Counted from the first letter of the stretch, positions 12,116 to 24,583 are shown. The stretch: 64,000 nt of DNA from Magicicada septendecula (GCA_034769895.1 CM068367.1:350239111-350303110), one strand, 5' to 3'. Numbers and translations are program-made. Notes: generated by a model not told the origin, from the sequence alone.

Positions 12116-13201
12116 TCAAAGTAATTGTTCGATGTGGCCACCATTCTGTTGAATGCAGCATTTAGCACGGCGAATCCAAGCTTTTCTAACTTTGCTTAGT
12201 GTGTCAGGACTATTTTTTAGAGTTGCTCCAGCTTCAATGGTTCGATTCCTTAGCTCTTCCTGAGTGTTAATGTGTTTTGAATATACCAAACTCTTCATTG
12301 ATCCCCAAAGGTTAAAATCTAATGGCGTGAGATCCGGAGATCGTGCAGCCCATTTTACGGGTCCTGCTCGACCAATCCAGTGGTTACCATAGGTATTATT
12401 TAAGTAACGTGTTACAGAACGACTGAAGTGAACTGGCGATCCATCATGCATAAACCACATCCCTGCTCTGTATTGAAGAGGAACATCTTCCAAACGTTCT
12501 TGCAGATTTGTTTGTAAAAAATTCAGGTACTCTCCTCCATTGAGCCGTGGAGGTAAGAAACACGGCTCAATGACATTGTCAGCAAGAATTCCACATCACA
12601 CATTAAATGAAAATGTGTGTTAGAAATGCGTCACGGCAACTTCATGTGGGTTTTCCTCTGCCCAAATATGGGTGTTACGGAAATTTACAACTCCATTCCT
12701 AGTCAAGCACGATTCATCTGTAACTAGAATCCGTTTAAGGAAATTGCGATCAACTGATTTTTGTTTTACTAACCATTGGCAAAATTCTTTTCGATTATTG
12801 TAATCTTGCGATAGTAAATCTTGCACTGGTGTGACATGAAATGAGTACAATTGTTGCTCTCCCAAAATTCGCCATATGGATGTTTGAGAAATATTAAAGC
12901 GACAAGACAGTCTTCTAGTACTTGTTGGAGACGTGTGAACTGCATCAAGTATTTCTTCTTCTACATTCACGTTTCTAACAAATCGTTGTCGGCCAGTATC
13001 TGTTCGTCTTGTTATTAGCGTACCTGTTTCTCTGAGACGTCTTTCAACTGCTTCAAAAGTTTTACAGCATGGTATTCGTCTATGAGGATATTTCTCGCGG
13101 TATTCTCGAACAGCAGCTGTGCTATTATAATCTACTTTTCCGTAAATTAATAACATATCTGTAAATTCTTCGAAAGTAAATAAATTTGTAGTGTCACCCA
13201 T
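12116..13201 (-). pseudogene. DD41D transposase with two in-frame stops
   Basis: A single 362-codon frame from the ATG at 13201 to the stop at 12116. The N-terminus is a helix-turn-helix region (FTFEEFTDMLLIYG; CCKTFEAVERRL), followed by a second one (TSTRRLSCRFNISQTSIWRI). The catalytic triad is D in ILVTDES, D in WFMHDGSPVH and D in SPDLTPLDF, with 41 residues between the last two. Two stops fall between the first and second catalytic Asp: TAA where Gln is expected (12620-12622) and TGA where Trp is expected (about 12600). Both look like single transitions. It would act in the nucleus, cutting and rejoining the element at TA sites. Confidence 0.92.
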
Positions 13202-13487
13202 ATTTACAGTTTAACTAAATAACGATCTGTTATTAATACGTTGATAACTTGTAAACTCGTAGAGCAACACACAACTAATGAGATACTTCACAAAGACTTT
13301 CAAATGGGAGTATGTAAACTGCGCACTTTATTATTGGTCATTAATAACAACAAAGGATTAGGCCGCTATAGGATATGTTTACATACAGTTTATTGCAATC
13401 AGTTGTTATTTAGAAGCTCATTGTTGCTATTGCCAACTTATGAAATCAAACAAAAAATTAAGAATTAAATTAAATTCTCTATAAGTT

Positions 13488-13852
13488 TTATTTGAAACTG
13501 TAATGCATTTATTAGCCATTTAATAAAGTTATTTTACTACATATGTAACAAAGTGTATTTTTAGAGTTCAATTTTTTGTGTTTTACGTCAGATAACTTAA
13601 AAACTATTAGAGTAACAATTCTGCGACCTGTTTTATTCAATTTTTCAGGTCAGAAAACGTATAGAACAAAGAAATTTGCATCCAACTTTCAGACCGGTAA
13701 AATTAAATATGGCTGCATATTAGCGAAATCTTTCGCTAGTCGTAACTCGCTAACCAAGCGTTTTTGGACTTTTGTTTATACAAACTTTTTTCCTTATTTT
13801 CAGCTATAGAGTAATTTACCGAGAGATTAGATTGCAGTTCTGAATCACCCTG
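13488..13852 (-). repeat. Right long terminal inverted repeat
   Basis: Inverted partner of 11628-11992; similarity fades beyond about 13488. Ends TGAATCACCCTG followed by TA. Confidence 0.93.
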
Positions 13853-13860
13853 TATATTAG

Positions 13861-13946
13861 ATAAAAAGAAATGTGGGTAGGTAGATAGATAGAGATGTAT
13901 ACAGACAGATAGATAGATAGATAGATAGGCAGGCAGAATGATAGCG

Positions 13947-14006
<60 letters not shown>
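13861..14006. repeat. Compound microsatellite (GATA/GACA-like then AC)
   Basis: A tetranucleotide-rich segment (gataga, cagacaga) at 13861-13937 is followed by a pure AC run at about 13949-14006. Confidence 0.95.
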
Positions 14007-14010
<4 letters not shown>

Positions 14011-14539
14011 TATCTTACATGAACATCTATGTATGACAAAGCTGTGCACTAGATGGGTGCCGCACTTGACAAAAATATCGGTATGGAGAACCATACATGA
14101 CTTCCATATTCTAAGATTTATATTGGAAATCATTTACAAAATGAAATGTTTCCATAGAAACTACTTCTTTCCACTTACTGCTTCAGCCTTAACCACAGTA
14201 CTCTGGTCACTAACGTATACCACCTCACGTTTTCGCACTCGATTTTCACCGATGATGGCAGTCGATGGCACTGCCGAAAAATCTGGTTTTGGACTACGGC
14301 TAAAGAGCCCGGGAAGCAATTTTAACAAAAAACTACTTCTTTCTTGCCGATAACGTAGTAACATATAAAAAATTCTCCCCTCCACCTTCAACTATAATTT
14401 TTAATAATAGAAAATTACCCCCACTCCGTTCACCTAACCTCTTCATTTATAGATATTTCATCTACGTTTCTACAGTGGATTACTATGAGCTTCTTATCAG
14501 GATACTTTCTTTAAAAAAATTAAGTACTTTACTCTTGTT

Positions 14540-15358
14540 ACAACAAAAAATGTTTCAGGTAAACTTCCCTTTCCCCGTAACCGATCTTTACCAAAATCAA
14601 TAGGCCTTGAGTCTTCTACAACTCAGGCACATATGTAAAAAATTATTTGATTCTGTTTGAATTTACGGCACTTATCGTTCGTCATGAAAAAATTTCTCTT
14701 GTTACAACATAAAATGTTGCAGGTAAACTACCCCTTTCCCTTAACAAATCTTCACCAAAATCAACAGGCCTTGAGTTCTCTACAATTTAGGAAAGTATGC
14801 AAAAACTTATTCGATTATGTTTGAATTTACGGCAGTTATCGTTCGTCATAGAACAAATTAACCTCGTTATCACATAAAACGTTGCACTTAAACTACCCCT
14901 TTCTCTTAACTGATCTTCACCAAAATCAATAGGTCTTGAGTCCTCTACAATTCAGGAACGTATGCAAAAAATTATTTGATTCTCTTTGAATTTGCGGCTC
15001 CTATTGTTTGCCATAGAAAATACCCTTGTTAAAACATAAAACGCAGTTAAACTACCCCTTTTCCTTAACCGATCTTCACCAAAAACAATAGGTCTTGAGA
15101 ACTCTACAATTCAGGGCTGTATGCAAAATATTATTTGATTTTGTTTGAATTTGCGGCTGTTATCGTTTACCATAGAAAATAGCCTTGTTAAAACATAAAA
15201 CGTTGCAGGTAAACTACCCCTTTCCCTTAACCGATCTTCACCAAAAACAATAGGTCTTGAGTACTCTACAAATCAGGGCTGTATGCAAAATATTATTTGA
15301 TTCTGTTTGAATTTGCGGCTGTTATCATTTGCCATAGAAAAAAATTACCCTTGATTAA
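14540..15358 (+). repeat. Minisatellite array, about 165-bp units (first block)
   Basis: About five units, each recognisable by gttgcaggtaaactacccct, then cgatcttcaccaaaa, then ttgaatttgcggctgttatc. Units differ from one another by scattered substitutions. The array ends where a new element end (aatatcggtatggag) begins. Confidence 0.92.
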
Positions 15359-15609
15359 AAAAAATATCGGTATGGAGAACCATACATGACTTCCATATTC
15401 TAAGATTTATATTTAAAATCATTTTCAGCCAAACAGCCAGGCTGTGTCTTACCTGCCTTTTTATTGCTGTATTAAATGAAAAATATTATATTACATTAAA
15501 ATGAAAAAATTATAATTTTATTGCCTGGCAACAAAATTATTTTATTTTTAACAATTACCATTGTTTCAAAAAGTTTAAATAAATTTTCAAGTACTTTACT
15601 CTTGTTAAA

Positions 15610-17530
15610 ATGTAAAAGGTTGCAGGTAAATTACCCCTTCCCCTTAACCGATCTTCACCAAAATCGAAAGTCATTGAGACCTCTACAATTCAGGGACGTA
15701 TGCAAACAATTATTTGATTCTGTTTGAATTTGCGGCTGTTATCGTTTGCCATAGAAAATACGCTTGATAAAAAAACGTTGCAGGTAAACTACCCCTTCCC
15801 CTTAACCGATCTTCACCAAAAACAATAGGTCTTGAGTACTCTACAAATCAGGGCTGTATGCAAAACATTATTTGATTCTGTTTGAATTTGCGGCTGTTAT
15901 CGTTTGCCATAGAAAATACCCTTGTTAAAAAAACGTTGCAGGTAAACTACCCCTTTCCCTCAACCGATCTTCACCAAAAACAATAGGTCTTGAGAACTCT
16001 ACAATATATGGACGTATGCAAATAATCTTTTGATTCTGTTTGAATTTGCGGCTGTTATCGTTTGCCATAGGAAATACCCTTGTTAAAACATAAAACGTTA
16101 CAGGTAAACTACCCCTTTCCCTTAACCGATCTTCACCAAAAACAATAGGTCTTGAGTACTCTACAAATCAGGGCTGTATGCAAAACATTATTTGATTCTG
16201 TTTGAATTTGCGGCTGTTATCGTTTGCCATAAGAAATACCCTTGTTAAAACATAAAACGTTACAGGTAAACTACCCCTTTCCCTTAACCGATCTTCACCA
16301 AAATCAACAGATCTTGAGAACTCTACAATTCAGGGCTGTATGCGAAACAATATTTGATTCTGTTTGAATTTGCGGCTGTTATCGTTTGCCAAACAAACAA
16401 AATTACCCTTGCTAAAAAAAAACCGTTGCAGGTAAACTACCCCTTTCCCTCAACCGATCTTCACCAAAAACAATAGGTCGCGAGTACTCTGCAAATCAGG
16501 GCTGCATGCAAAAAATTATTTGATTCTGTTTGAATTTGCGGCAGTTATCGTTTGCCATAGAAAAAAAATCGACAGACAGAAGACAGACAGACAGACAGAC
16601 AGACAGACATACAGACAGACAGACACACACACAGACACTTTTCGGAAAACGACTTTTTTTCATGTTTTGAGTGTAGTAGAATCAGAATCTGCAATAATCT
16701 CGAACACGATTTTTTTTGCCATCACCATACTTCCATTCCTTAAGGAATATGGAAGTAAAAAGTTGCTGGTAAACTACTCCTTTCCCTTAACCGATCTTCA
16801 CCAAAAACAATAGGTCTTGATTACTCTACAAATAAGGGCTTTATGCAAAAAATTATTTGATTCTGTTTGAATTTGCCGTTGTTATCGTTTGCATATAAAA
16901 AAATACACACACACACACACACACATTTCGAAAAATGACTTTTTCATGTTTTGAGTGTAGTACAATCAGAATCTGCAATAATCTCGAACACGATTTTTTT
17001 TGCCATCACCATACTTCCATTTCCTCGAGGAACATGAAAGTAAAATTACCCTTGTTAAAACATAAAACGTTGCAGGTAAACTACCCCTTTCCCTTAACCA
17101 ATCTTCACCAAAAACAATAGGTCTTGAGAACTCTACAATTCAGGGCTGTATGCAAAACATTATTTGATTCTGTTTGAATTTGCGGCTGTTATCGTTCCAT
17201 AGAAAATATCCTTGTTAAAACATAAAACGTTGCAAGTAAACTACCCCTTTCCCTTAACCGATCTTCACCAAAAACAATAGGTCTTGAGAACTCTACAATT
17301 CAGGGCTGTATGCAAAACATTATTTGATTGTGTTTGAATGTTTGGCTGTTATCGTTTGCCACAGAAAAAAATTACCCTTGATTAAACAAAAACGTTGCAG
17401 GTAAACTACCCCTTTCCCTTAACCGATCTTCACCAAAAACAATAGGTCTTGAGTACTCTACAAATAAGGGCTGTATGCAAAAAATTATTTGATTCTGCTT
17501 GAATTTGCGGCTGTTATCGTTTGCCATAGA
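15610..17530 (+). repeat. Minisatellite array, about 160-168-bp units (second block)
   Basis: About ten further units of the same repeat, interrupted by GACA/AC microsatellites at about 16566-16636, 16905-16924 and 17539-17574. Each is followed by the conserved end block (ttcatgttttgagtgtagta and onward). Confidence 0.92.
16728..16757. repeat. Terminal palindrome of the tandem-repeat element
   Basis: TACTTCCATTCC-TTAAGG-AATATGGAAGTA folds into a stem of about 12 bp. Variants of the same palindrome occur at 17012-17042 (centre CCTCGAGG), 19974-20004, 20160-20190, 20444-20473, 22894-22923 and 30428-30455. Stem ends are conserved while the centre varies. Confidence 0.9.
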
Positions 17531-17663
17531 AAAAAATCTACACACGCGCGCGCGCACGCACACACACACACACACTTCGAAAAATGACTTTTTTCATGTT
17601 TTGAGTGTAGTACAATCAGAATCTGCAATAATCTCGAACACGATTTTTTTTGCCATCACCATA

Positions 17664-19973
17664 CAGTTGAAGCCCGATATAGCGCGGTTGTCGGGTGACA
17701 TACTTTCCCCCGCGTTATAGGCGTAACTGCGGTATATCGGAAGGTGACCTGTACAGTGACAAATGACGGGGAGGGAGGACTGGGAAAAAGGCTACAGCAT
17801 AATGCACTACTATATACTGTACGTAAATTACGTCACCAAATGTAGAAATAAAAAATAAGAAAATTTTATTTTAATCCAATATTTTAATCTATTTTAATCC
17901 AATGGAATATAAAATACACTATTTATACATTGCTCACTCGACCTACTGTAGGCCTAATTGTTGGTCTTAAAAAAGTCTGTAATTGTTGTTTGACGGGATA
18001 ATGCACAGCGTTTCTTTTCCGCGTATTGTTTTATAAACGCGAGGTGCAGCAGATGAACATTATTAGATTCACTTTGCCTCTCCATCCACGAAATTACTTC
18101 GTTTATGTGTATTATCACTTCACTAACATTTGGAATAACTTCTTTCACTTCCACCCCATTTTCATTTCCATCATCGTCATCGTCTTCTTTTTCTTCGCAA
18201 TTTGCATTTCGGACTGCATCGATGATATCTTTATCTCCTATACATTCTGTAACAGGCTCACCGTTGTCAACTTCTGCCCAGTCATTCAAGTCATCTAGAG
18301 TGAAGTTGCAATGCAGAGCACTACTCGCAGACTGTACATCACTATTAGTGAATCCGGCAACAGAGCATTTCCATCGGCGATGTTTTGTTCAAAGGAACAT
18401 TTCTTCCAGCAATTCTGAATCGTAGCCGTACTAATACTTTCCCATGCAAGACCTATTGAATACGCAACTGTTTTCAGGTTTATTGACTTAAGATAAATTT
18501 CCATTTTCTCATCAGAATTCACTATAGCACTCAGAAGTTCATGGCGGTAATGCGCTTTAAATGCTTTTATGATGCCTTGATCTAATGGCTGGATCAGTGC
18601 TGTAGTGTTTTTCGGCAAGAACATGACTCCGATTTTCCCATCTCTTGACTGTAGCATATCAGCAGGTGGATGTGCTGGACAGTGGTGAAGGGTCAGTACA
18701 GCTTTTTCTTCGAGGTTGAGTGACCGCAGGTGGCTTCTCACAGATGGAACAAATTATTCATGGAACCATTTACCGAAAATATCACTTGTCATCCAAGCAT
18801 TTTTTGTATTACGATATGTGATGGGTAATGACGTCATGTTAACATGTTGAAAGCATCTAAGATTTCGGCTTTTCCCTATACAGAGAGGTTTAACTTTGTG
18901 GCTGCCTGATTTATTTGTGGCAAACAGGAGGGTAACTCTATCCTTATTTATTTTTAATCCAGATTTATTTATTGAATTATTCACATCCAGAGTTCTGGTA
19001 GGAAGCATTCGAAAATACAGAGCAGTTTCATCACAGTTATACACTTGATGGTCATTTAAATCGTTATCGATCATTACTTTGTTTAATGCCTGAGGAAAAA
19101 GTGCTGCAGCTTCACTGTCACATGATCGTGCTTCCCCTTCAATGCTTATCTGGCTTATACCATGACGAGATTTCCATCGCGAAAACCACCCATCAGATGC
19201 ATTAAAGTCACTGTTGCCATGTAAATCACTATGGAGTTTCACAGCTTGAGCTCTAATAACTGGTCCTGACAGTGGCACACCTTCACTTCGTTTTATTAAA
19301 AACCACCTGTACAGACACTCATCTAGTTCACTATCTTTACCTACTTTAGTCTTTTTTCTTTGCAACCCCACTTCACTTTCAACTGTGTTCACAAAACTTT
19401 TAAGTTTATCTTCTTCCTTCATCCACCCTCTAATTGTTCCTTCTGGGATGCCACACTCACGTGATAAACTTGCCTTTGACTCTCCGTTCTTCACTCGATC
19501 AATTATTTTGAGTTTATCACTCACAGAATATGTTTTTCTTTTCTGCGACATCACAAAACTCTACACTATGCGAATTTATGACAAAGACTATACACTTTGA
19601 TAAGATAATATCAGAGTATGATCTTATACTGTAATATAAGAGTATGAGGGTGAGAAGGGATTTAGTTGGCTGCTTGCCTTGGCATGAATTCTTAGAAACA
19701 TAGAGACTGTAAATACGGGGCAATTGTTTATGTCTACAGGTACACTTGAACTGGCAATTCTGGCTGTTGTTTACAACGCCGTTTCCAACAACAAGCCTTT
19801 GTTTACAATAAACGCAACGCATTCCAATGTGGCTACGGAAGTCACGATAAACAATTCATAATTTACTCACTCTCTACAAGTAAGAATTTTCGCTAATAAC
19901 GGGCGACATACTCTTCACCACGTTATATCCGAATCTGCGGTATATCGGACCGCGCTATATCGGGCTTCTACGG
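17664..19973 (-). mobile_element. Pogo/Tigger-like DNA transposon
   Basis: A 2,310-bp element starting CAGTTGAAGCCCGATATAGC and ending with the inverted copy (TATATCGGGCTTCTACGG), with TA on both sides (17662-17663 and 19974-19975). Removing it restores an unbroken copy of the host palindrome, which confirms both edges. It carries a broken CENP-B-like transposase on the minus strand. A further subterminal inverted motif, ctgcggtatatcgga, is present near each end. Confidence 0.95.
17954..19554 (-). pseudogene. Tigger/pogo (CENP-B-like) transposase, broken
   Basis: Starts at 19554. An N-terminal psq/HTH domain (KLKIIDRVKNGESKASLSRE) is followed by a second CENP-B-type HTH (DGWFSRWKSRHG) and a DDE_1 core. 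The first Asp is in VYNCDETALYF, and the third is in IQPLDQGIIKAF after PKNTTALI. At the second site, where the family usually has Leu-Asp-Asn-Cys-Pro-Ala-His, this copy reads LHHCPAH, so a catalytic Asp appears lost. An in-frame TAA sits at 18754-18756 (Gln expected) and a frame change near 18310-18340 separates the acidic C-terminal tail (17954-18289). Inactive. Confidence 0.93.
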
Positions 19974-20028
19974 TACTTCCATTTCCTTAACGAACATGGA
20001 AGTAAAAAAATCTACACAGAGACAGACA

Positions 20029-20068
<40 letters not shown>

Positions 20069-20193
20069 CTCTTTTCGAAAAATGACTTTTTTATGTTTTG
20101 AGGGTAGTACAATCAGAATCTGCAATTATCTCGAACATGATTTTTTTTTACCATCACCATACTTCCATTTTCTTATGGAACATGGAAGTAAAA

Positions 20194-20443
20194 CAGTGTC
20201 AAAAGTGTGCTTAAATTGTCTCACACTCTACAAGCGGAACTAACCAAATTTTTCATCGACTGATAACCACTGATGACCAATACCACACACCGCAACCATA
20301 ACCACTGATGACAGATAACCAGTGGGTCCACCTCAATACTCCTAAGACCATAGAATAGTGAAAACAATGGACCGCAAAAGGTGAACCACCTCCAAAGGAA
20401 ACAAAGACAATTTCTTCTTCTGGTAAGGTTATGGCAACAATTT
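20194..20443. other. Short unique spacer
   Basis: Separates plus-strand cluster A from the oppositely oriented copies to its right. Nothing recognised. Confidence 0.5.
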
Positions 20444-21552
20444 ACTTCCATATTCCTTAAGGAAATGGAAGTATGGTGATGGCAAAAAAAATCGTGTTCG
20501 AGATTATTGCAGATTCTGATTGTACTACACTCAAAACATGAAAAAAGTCGTTTTCCGAAAAGTGTCTGTGTGTCTGTCTGTCTGTCTGTGTGTCTATCTG
20601 TGTGTCTGTCTGTCTGTGTGTAGATTTTTTTCTATGGCAAACGATAACTGCCGCAAATTCAAACAGAATCAAATAACTTTTTGCATACAGCCCTGATTTG
20701 TAGAGTACTCACGACCTATTGTTTTTGGTGAAGATCGGTTGAGGGAAAGGGGTAGTTTACCTGCAACGGTTTTTTTTTTATCAAGGGAATTTTTTTTTTG
20801 GCAAACGATAACAGCCGCAAATTCAAACAGAATTAAATAATGTTTCGTATACAGCCCTGAATTGTAGAGTTCTCAAGACCTATTGTTTTTGGTGAAGAAC
20901 GGTTAAGGCAAAGGGGTAGTTTACATGCAACGTTTTTTTAACAAGGGTATTTTCTATGGCAAACAATAACAGCCGCAACTTCAAATAGAATCAAATAATT
21001 TTTAGCATACATCCCTGATTTGTACAGTACTAAAGACCTATTGTTTTTGGTGAAGATCGGTTAAGGGGAAGGGGTAGTTTACCTGCAACGTTTTTTTATC
21101 AAGCGTATTTTCTATGGCAAACGATAACAGCCGCAAATTCAAACAGAATCAAATAATTTTTTGCATACGTCCTTGAATTGTAGAGGTCTCAAGGACTTTC
21201 GATTTTGGTGAAGATCGGTTAAGGGGAAGGTGTAGTTTACCTGCAACCTTTTACGTTTTAACAAGAGTAAAGTACTTGAAAATTCATTTAAACTTTTTCA
21301 AACGATGGTAATTGTTAAAAATAAAATAATTTTGTTGCCAGGCAATAAAATTATAAATTTTTCATTTTAATGTAAATTATGTATGAGTTAATATCTTTAT
21401 ATATATATATAATTCTTCTGTACGTGTGTATGTCACTGAACTCCTCCATGTATAAAATAATATATCGTTCGTGGCAGGTAAGCATATCTCAGTTATGTAA
21501 TGTTTACGTTTCCATTTTATTATTATGCCTACAGCAATAAAAAGGCAGGTAA

Positions 21553-21598
<46 letters not shown>

Positions 21599-21718
21599 TC
21601 ACGTTATTTCTGGCCTCACTCATGTTTATTTTCTTACATTTGCACGCTTTTTAAATGGAAAGTGCCGAAACCCACACCAACATAACGCGTGCAAGCCAAA
21701 AAAATGGACATCAATTTG

Positions 21719-22054
21719 CTTACTGGCGAAGCTAGTAGTTAATGAATGGGTAGGCAAAAATCTTATCTTAAATTTTTTTTAAGGAATCACTAAAAGGATG
21801 GTGGTTCAAATCGGATGCTGAGGTAGAGTTTGCTGTAACTGAATGGTTCCACAAACAGCCGTAAGAATTTTACTAGCAGGGAATCTACAGGTTAGCGCAA
21901 CAGTGGAACTCATGTCTTAATGTTATTGGAGACTTCTTTTAAAATCGTTGAATAAAAAATGCTTTACAGCTCTATACGTGTTTCTATTGAACAATCCTTG
22001 TATTAGTCATACACAATAATACAACTGATTGAACTTCAAATTTTTAAACTTGAT

Positions 22055-22107
<53 letters not shown>

Positions 22108-22582
22108 TAATGTTACAAATAATTCAAATAACAATCTTGATCATCTGTTAGTTCAGCAGAATAACAGTGACACTTTTAATAACCGCATAAAATAAACACT
22201 TAGAAACAACACAGGCGCTTTAACTTAACTGTTTGGACCACAGAAGTGAGGCATGCCTCAATGCTCTATGTGTACAGCGCGGGACAATCCCCCCTCCCTT
22301 CACTTCCCTATCACACCACTACATTGCTTAAATACGATGTATACAAAAAACGCTGAGGCAAGTTCAGGTTGCCTCATTCGCTTTAAACGAACTATGCCGA
22401 ATCTCACCTGTCACCATCTAGCAGTCGCTCAATAAAGCACGTTTCGGTTTAATAAATTTGACAGTCGCAGTAACAATGTATAATCTTTACGTTATGTAGT
22501 TCATACGTATTTATAATTTTTATTCTACAGAATTTTTTAGGGTAGGCATTGCCTCAATTGCCTCCATGTAACTTCGCCACTG
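21719..22582. mobile_element. Inserted non-autonomous DNA element (probable)
   Basis: Copies B and C are alike up to atcaatttgctt (21720 in B, 23910 in C), then differ. They agree again at atatatatgtgtacaacg (22583 and 24279). In B the interval begins ctggcgaagctagtagtta and ends taacttcgccactg, so CTGGCGAAG/CTTCGCCA(C)TG are probable inverted ends. It contains an AT run and no transposase. Exact ends and TSD are not settled, since copy C has unrelated sequence at this place. Confidence 0.5.
22056..22104. repeat. (AT)n microsatellite
   Basis: A near-pure run of alternating AT. Confidence 0.95.
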
Positions 22583-22893
22583 ATATATATGTGTACAACG
22601 TTATCGGCAACAAAGAAGTAGTTTTTGTTAAAATTCCTTCCCAGGATATTTGGCCGTAGTCCAATGTTTTCTACAAAACCAGACATTTCGGCAATGCCAT
22701 CGACTTCCATCATCAGTGAAAATCGAGTGCGATAACGTGAGGTGGTATACGTTAGTGACCACAGTACTGTGGTTAAGGCTGAAGCAGTAAGTAGAAAGAA
22801 GTAGTTTCTATGGTAATATTTCATTTCGAAAATGATTTTAAATATAAATCTTAGAATATGGAAGTCATGTATGGTTCTCCATACCGATATTTT

Positions 22894-24583
22894 ACTTCCA
22901 TATTCCTTAAGGAAATGGAAGTATGGTGATGGCAAAAAAAATCGTGTTCGAGATTATTGCAGATTCTGATTGTACTACACTCAAAACATGAAAAAAAGTA
23001 GTTTTCCGAAAAGTGTCTGTGTGTCTGTCTGTGTGTAGATTTTTTTTCTATGGCAAACGATAACTGCCGCAAATTCAAACAGAATTAAATAATTTTTTGC
23101 ATACAGCCCTGATTTGTAGAGTACTCACGACCTATTGTTTTTGGTGAAGATCGGTTGAGGGAAAGGGGTAGTTTACCTGCAATGGTTTTTTTTTTATCAA
23201 GGGAAATTTTTTTTTTTTTGGCAAACGATAACAGCCGCAAATTCAAACAGAATCAAATAATGTTTCGCATACAGCCCTGATTTGTAGAGTACTCAAGACC
23301 TATTGTTTTTGGCGAAGATCGGTTAAGGGGAAGGGGTAGTTTACCTGCAACGTTTTTTTATCAAGGGTATTTTCTATGGCAAACGATAACAGCCGCAAAT
23401 TCAAACAGAATCAAATAATTTTTTGCATATGTCCCTGAATTGTAGAGTTCTCAAGACCTATTGTTTTTGGTGAAGATCGGTTAAGGGGAAGGGGTAGTTT
23501 ACCTGCAACCTTTTACGTTTTAACAACAGTAAAGTACTTGAAAATTCATTTAAACTTTTTCAAATAATGGTAATTGTTAAAAATAAAATAATTTTGTTGC
23601 CAGGCAATAAAATTATAATTTTTTCATTTTAATGTAAATTATGTATGAGTTAATATACATGTATAAAATAATATAGCGTTCGTGCAGGTAAGCATATCTC
23701 AGTTATGTAATGTTTACGTTTCCACTTTATTATTATAACTACAGCAATAAAAAGGCAGGGAAGACAGACACACACACACACACAAAATTCGCGTTATTTC
23801 TGGCCTCACTCATGTTTATTTTCTTACATTTGCATGCTTTTTAAATGGAAAGTGCCGAAACCCACACCAACATAACGCGTGCAAGCCGAAAAAATGGACA
23901 TCAATTTGCTTCCTGTGGATGCTGGGCAGTGTAACTGCACGTGTTTACAGAGGAACGATTCATAGACAGACTTTTCATCTTTAGGGAATGAACCCTCTGC
24001 AAGATGCTCAGGGTCCATGAGTGAGTTCGGAGCACTCCTTCTTTTCCGCGTGTTTGTTCTGTGAAACATACACTGTAGATTCCCAGCTTTACTCTACGCA
24101 ACGCTCAATAGGAAATGTTGAAAATTTTTGTCCACGGTGTACCCTCATACACACTAAACCTGCTCTGATGTTTTAATTACGGACATCATAATATTAAAAC
24201 TTTGGAAACTTGAGCACTACTTAATGATAAATCATTAACTTATACAAGCCATTAATTTTATGCATATTTTTTATATATATGTGTACAACGTTATCGGCAA
24301 CAAAGAAGTAGATTTTGTTAAAATTCCTTCCCAGGACATTTGGCCGTAGTCCAATGTTTTCTACAAAAGCAGACGTTTCGGCAATGCCATCGACTTCCAT
24401 CATCAGTGAAAATCGAGTTCGATAACGTGAGGTGGTATACGTTAGTGACCACAGTACTGTGGTTAAGGCTGAAGCAGTAAGTAGAAAGAAGTAGTTTCTA
24501 TGGTAATATTTCATTTCGAAAATGGTTGTAAATATAAATCTTAGAATATGGAAGTCATGTATGGTTCTCCATACCGATATTTT
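22894..24583 (-). mobile_element. Tandem-repeat (HINE-like) element, copy C
   Basis: Begins with the palindrome directly after the end of copy B (ccataccgatatttt then acttccatatt), giving a head-to-tail junction. It contains about three array units (23053-23520), the same unique segments as B, an extra stretch at 23911-24278 absent from B, and the same hairpin end. Confidence 0.85.

Larger units (their letters stand above)
11628..13852 (-). mobile_element. Tc1/mariner-type DNA transposon, DD41D, long TIRs
   Basis: A 2,225-bp element bounded by CAGGGTGATTCAGAACT and its inverted copy, with TA on each side (11626-11627 and 13853-13854). The terminal inverted repeats run for about 365 bp on each side, far longer than the usual mariner TIR of about 30 bp. 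Between them lies one minus-strand transposase frame with two in-frame stops, so this copy is non-autonomous. The two TIRs remain very similar, suggesting a fairly recent insertion. Confidence 0.95.
14073..20193 (+). mobile_element. Concatenated tandem-repeat element copies (cluster A), HINE-like
   Basis: Plus-strand copies of the family also seen at 20444-22893, 22894-24583 and 30428-31640. One end reads AAAATATCGGTATGGAGAAC, a small hairpin, then ACTTCCATATTC. The other end is a block of about 130 bp finishing in the palindrome TACTTCCAT...ATGGAAGTA. Between them lie tandem units of about 160-168 bp and GACA/AC microsatellites. A second copy starts inside the first array at 15362, and further units follow palindromes at 16728-16757 and 17012-17042. 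This is head-to-tail concatenation. No transposase is encoded. A Tigger element interrupts it at 17664-19973. The inverted ACTTCCATATTC near both ends plus a terminal stem-loop resembles non-autonomous Helentrons (DINE/HINE elements); that class is an inference. Confidence 0.75.
20444..22893 (-). mobile_element. Tandem-repeat (HINE-like) element, copy B
   Basis: Opposite orientation to cluster A. Starts at the palindrome (acttccatattccttaagg), then the conserved block, a GACA/AC microsatellite, about four array units (20637-21260), a unique segment, an AC run (21557-21596), and finally the hairpin end ...ctccataccgatatt. A second element appears inserted at about 21719-22582. It abuts copy C directly. 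Confidence 0.82.

Noticed and set aside
13736..14133. Frames rich in Cys-Val or His-Thr over AC/TG runs here and at 21377-21782, 60256-60495 and 61903-62750
   Set aside because: They are translations of microsatellites (AC, CT, GA).
14540..17530. Regular repeats that might suggest a CRISPR array
   Set aside because: Units of about 165 bp are repeated throughout without unique spacers, in a eukaryotic context; this is a minisatellite.
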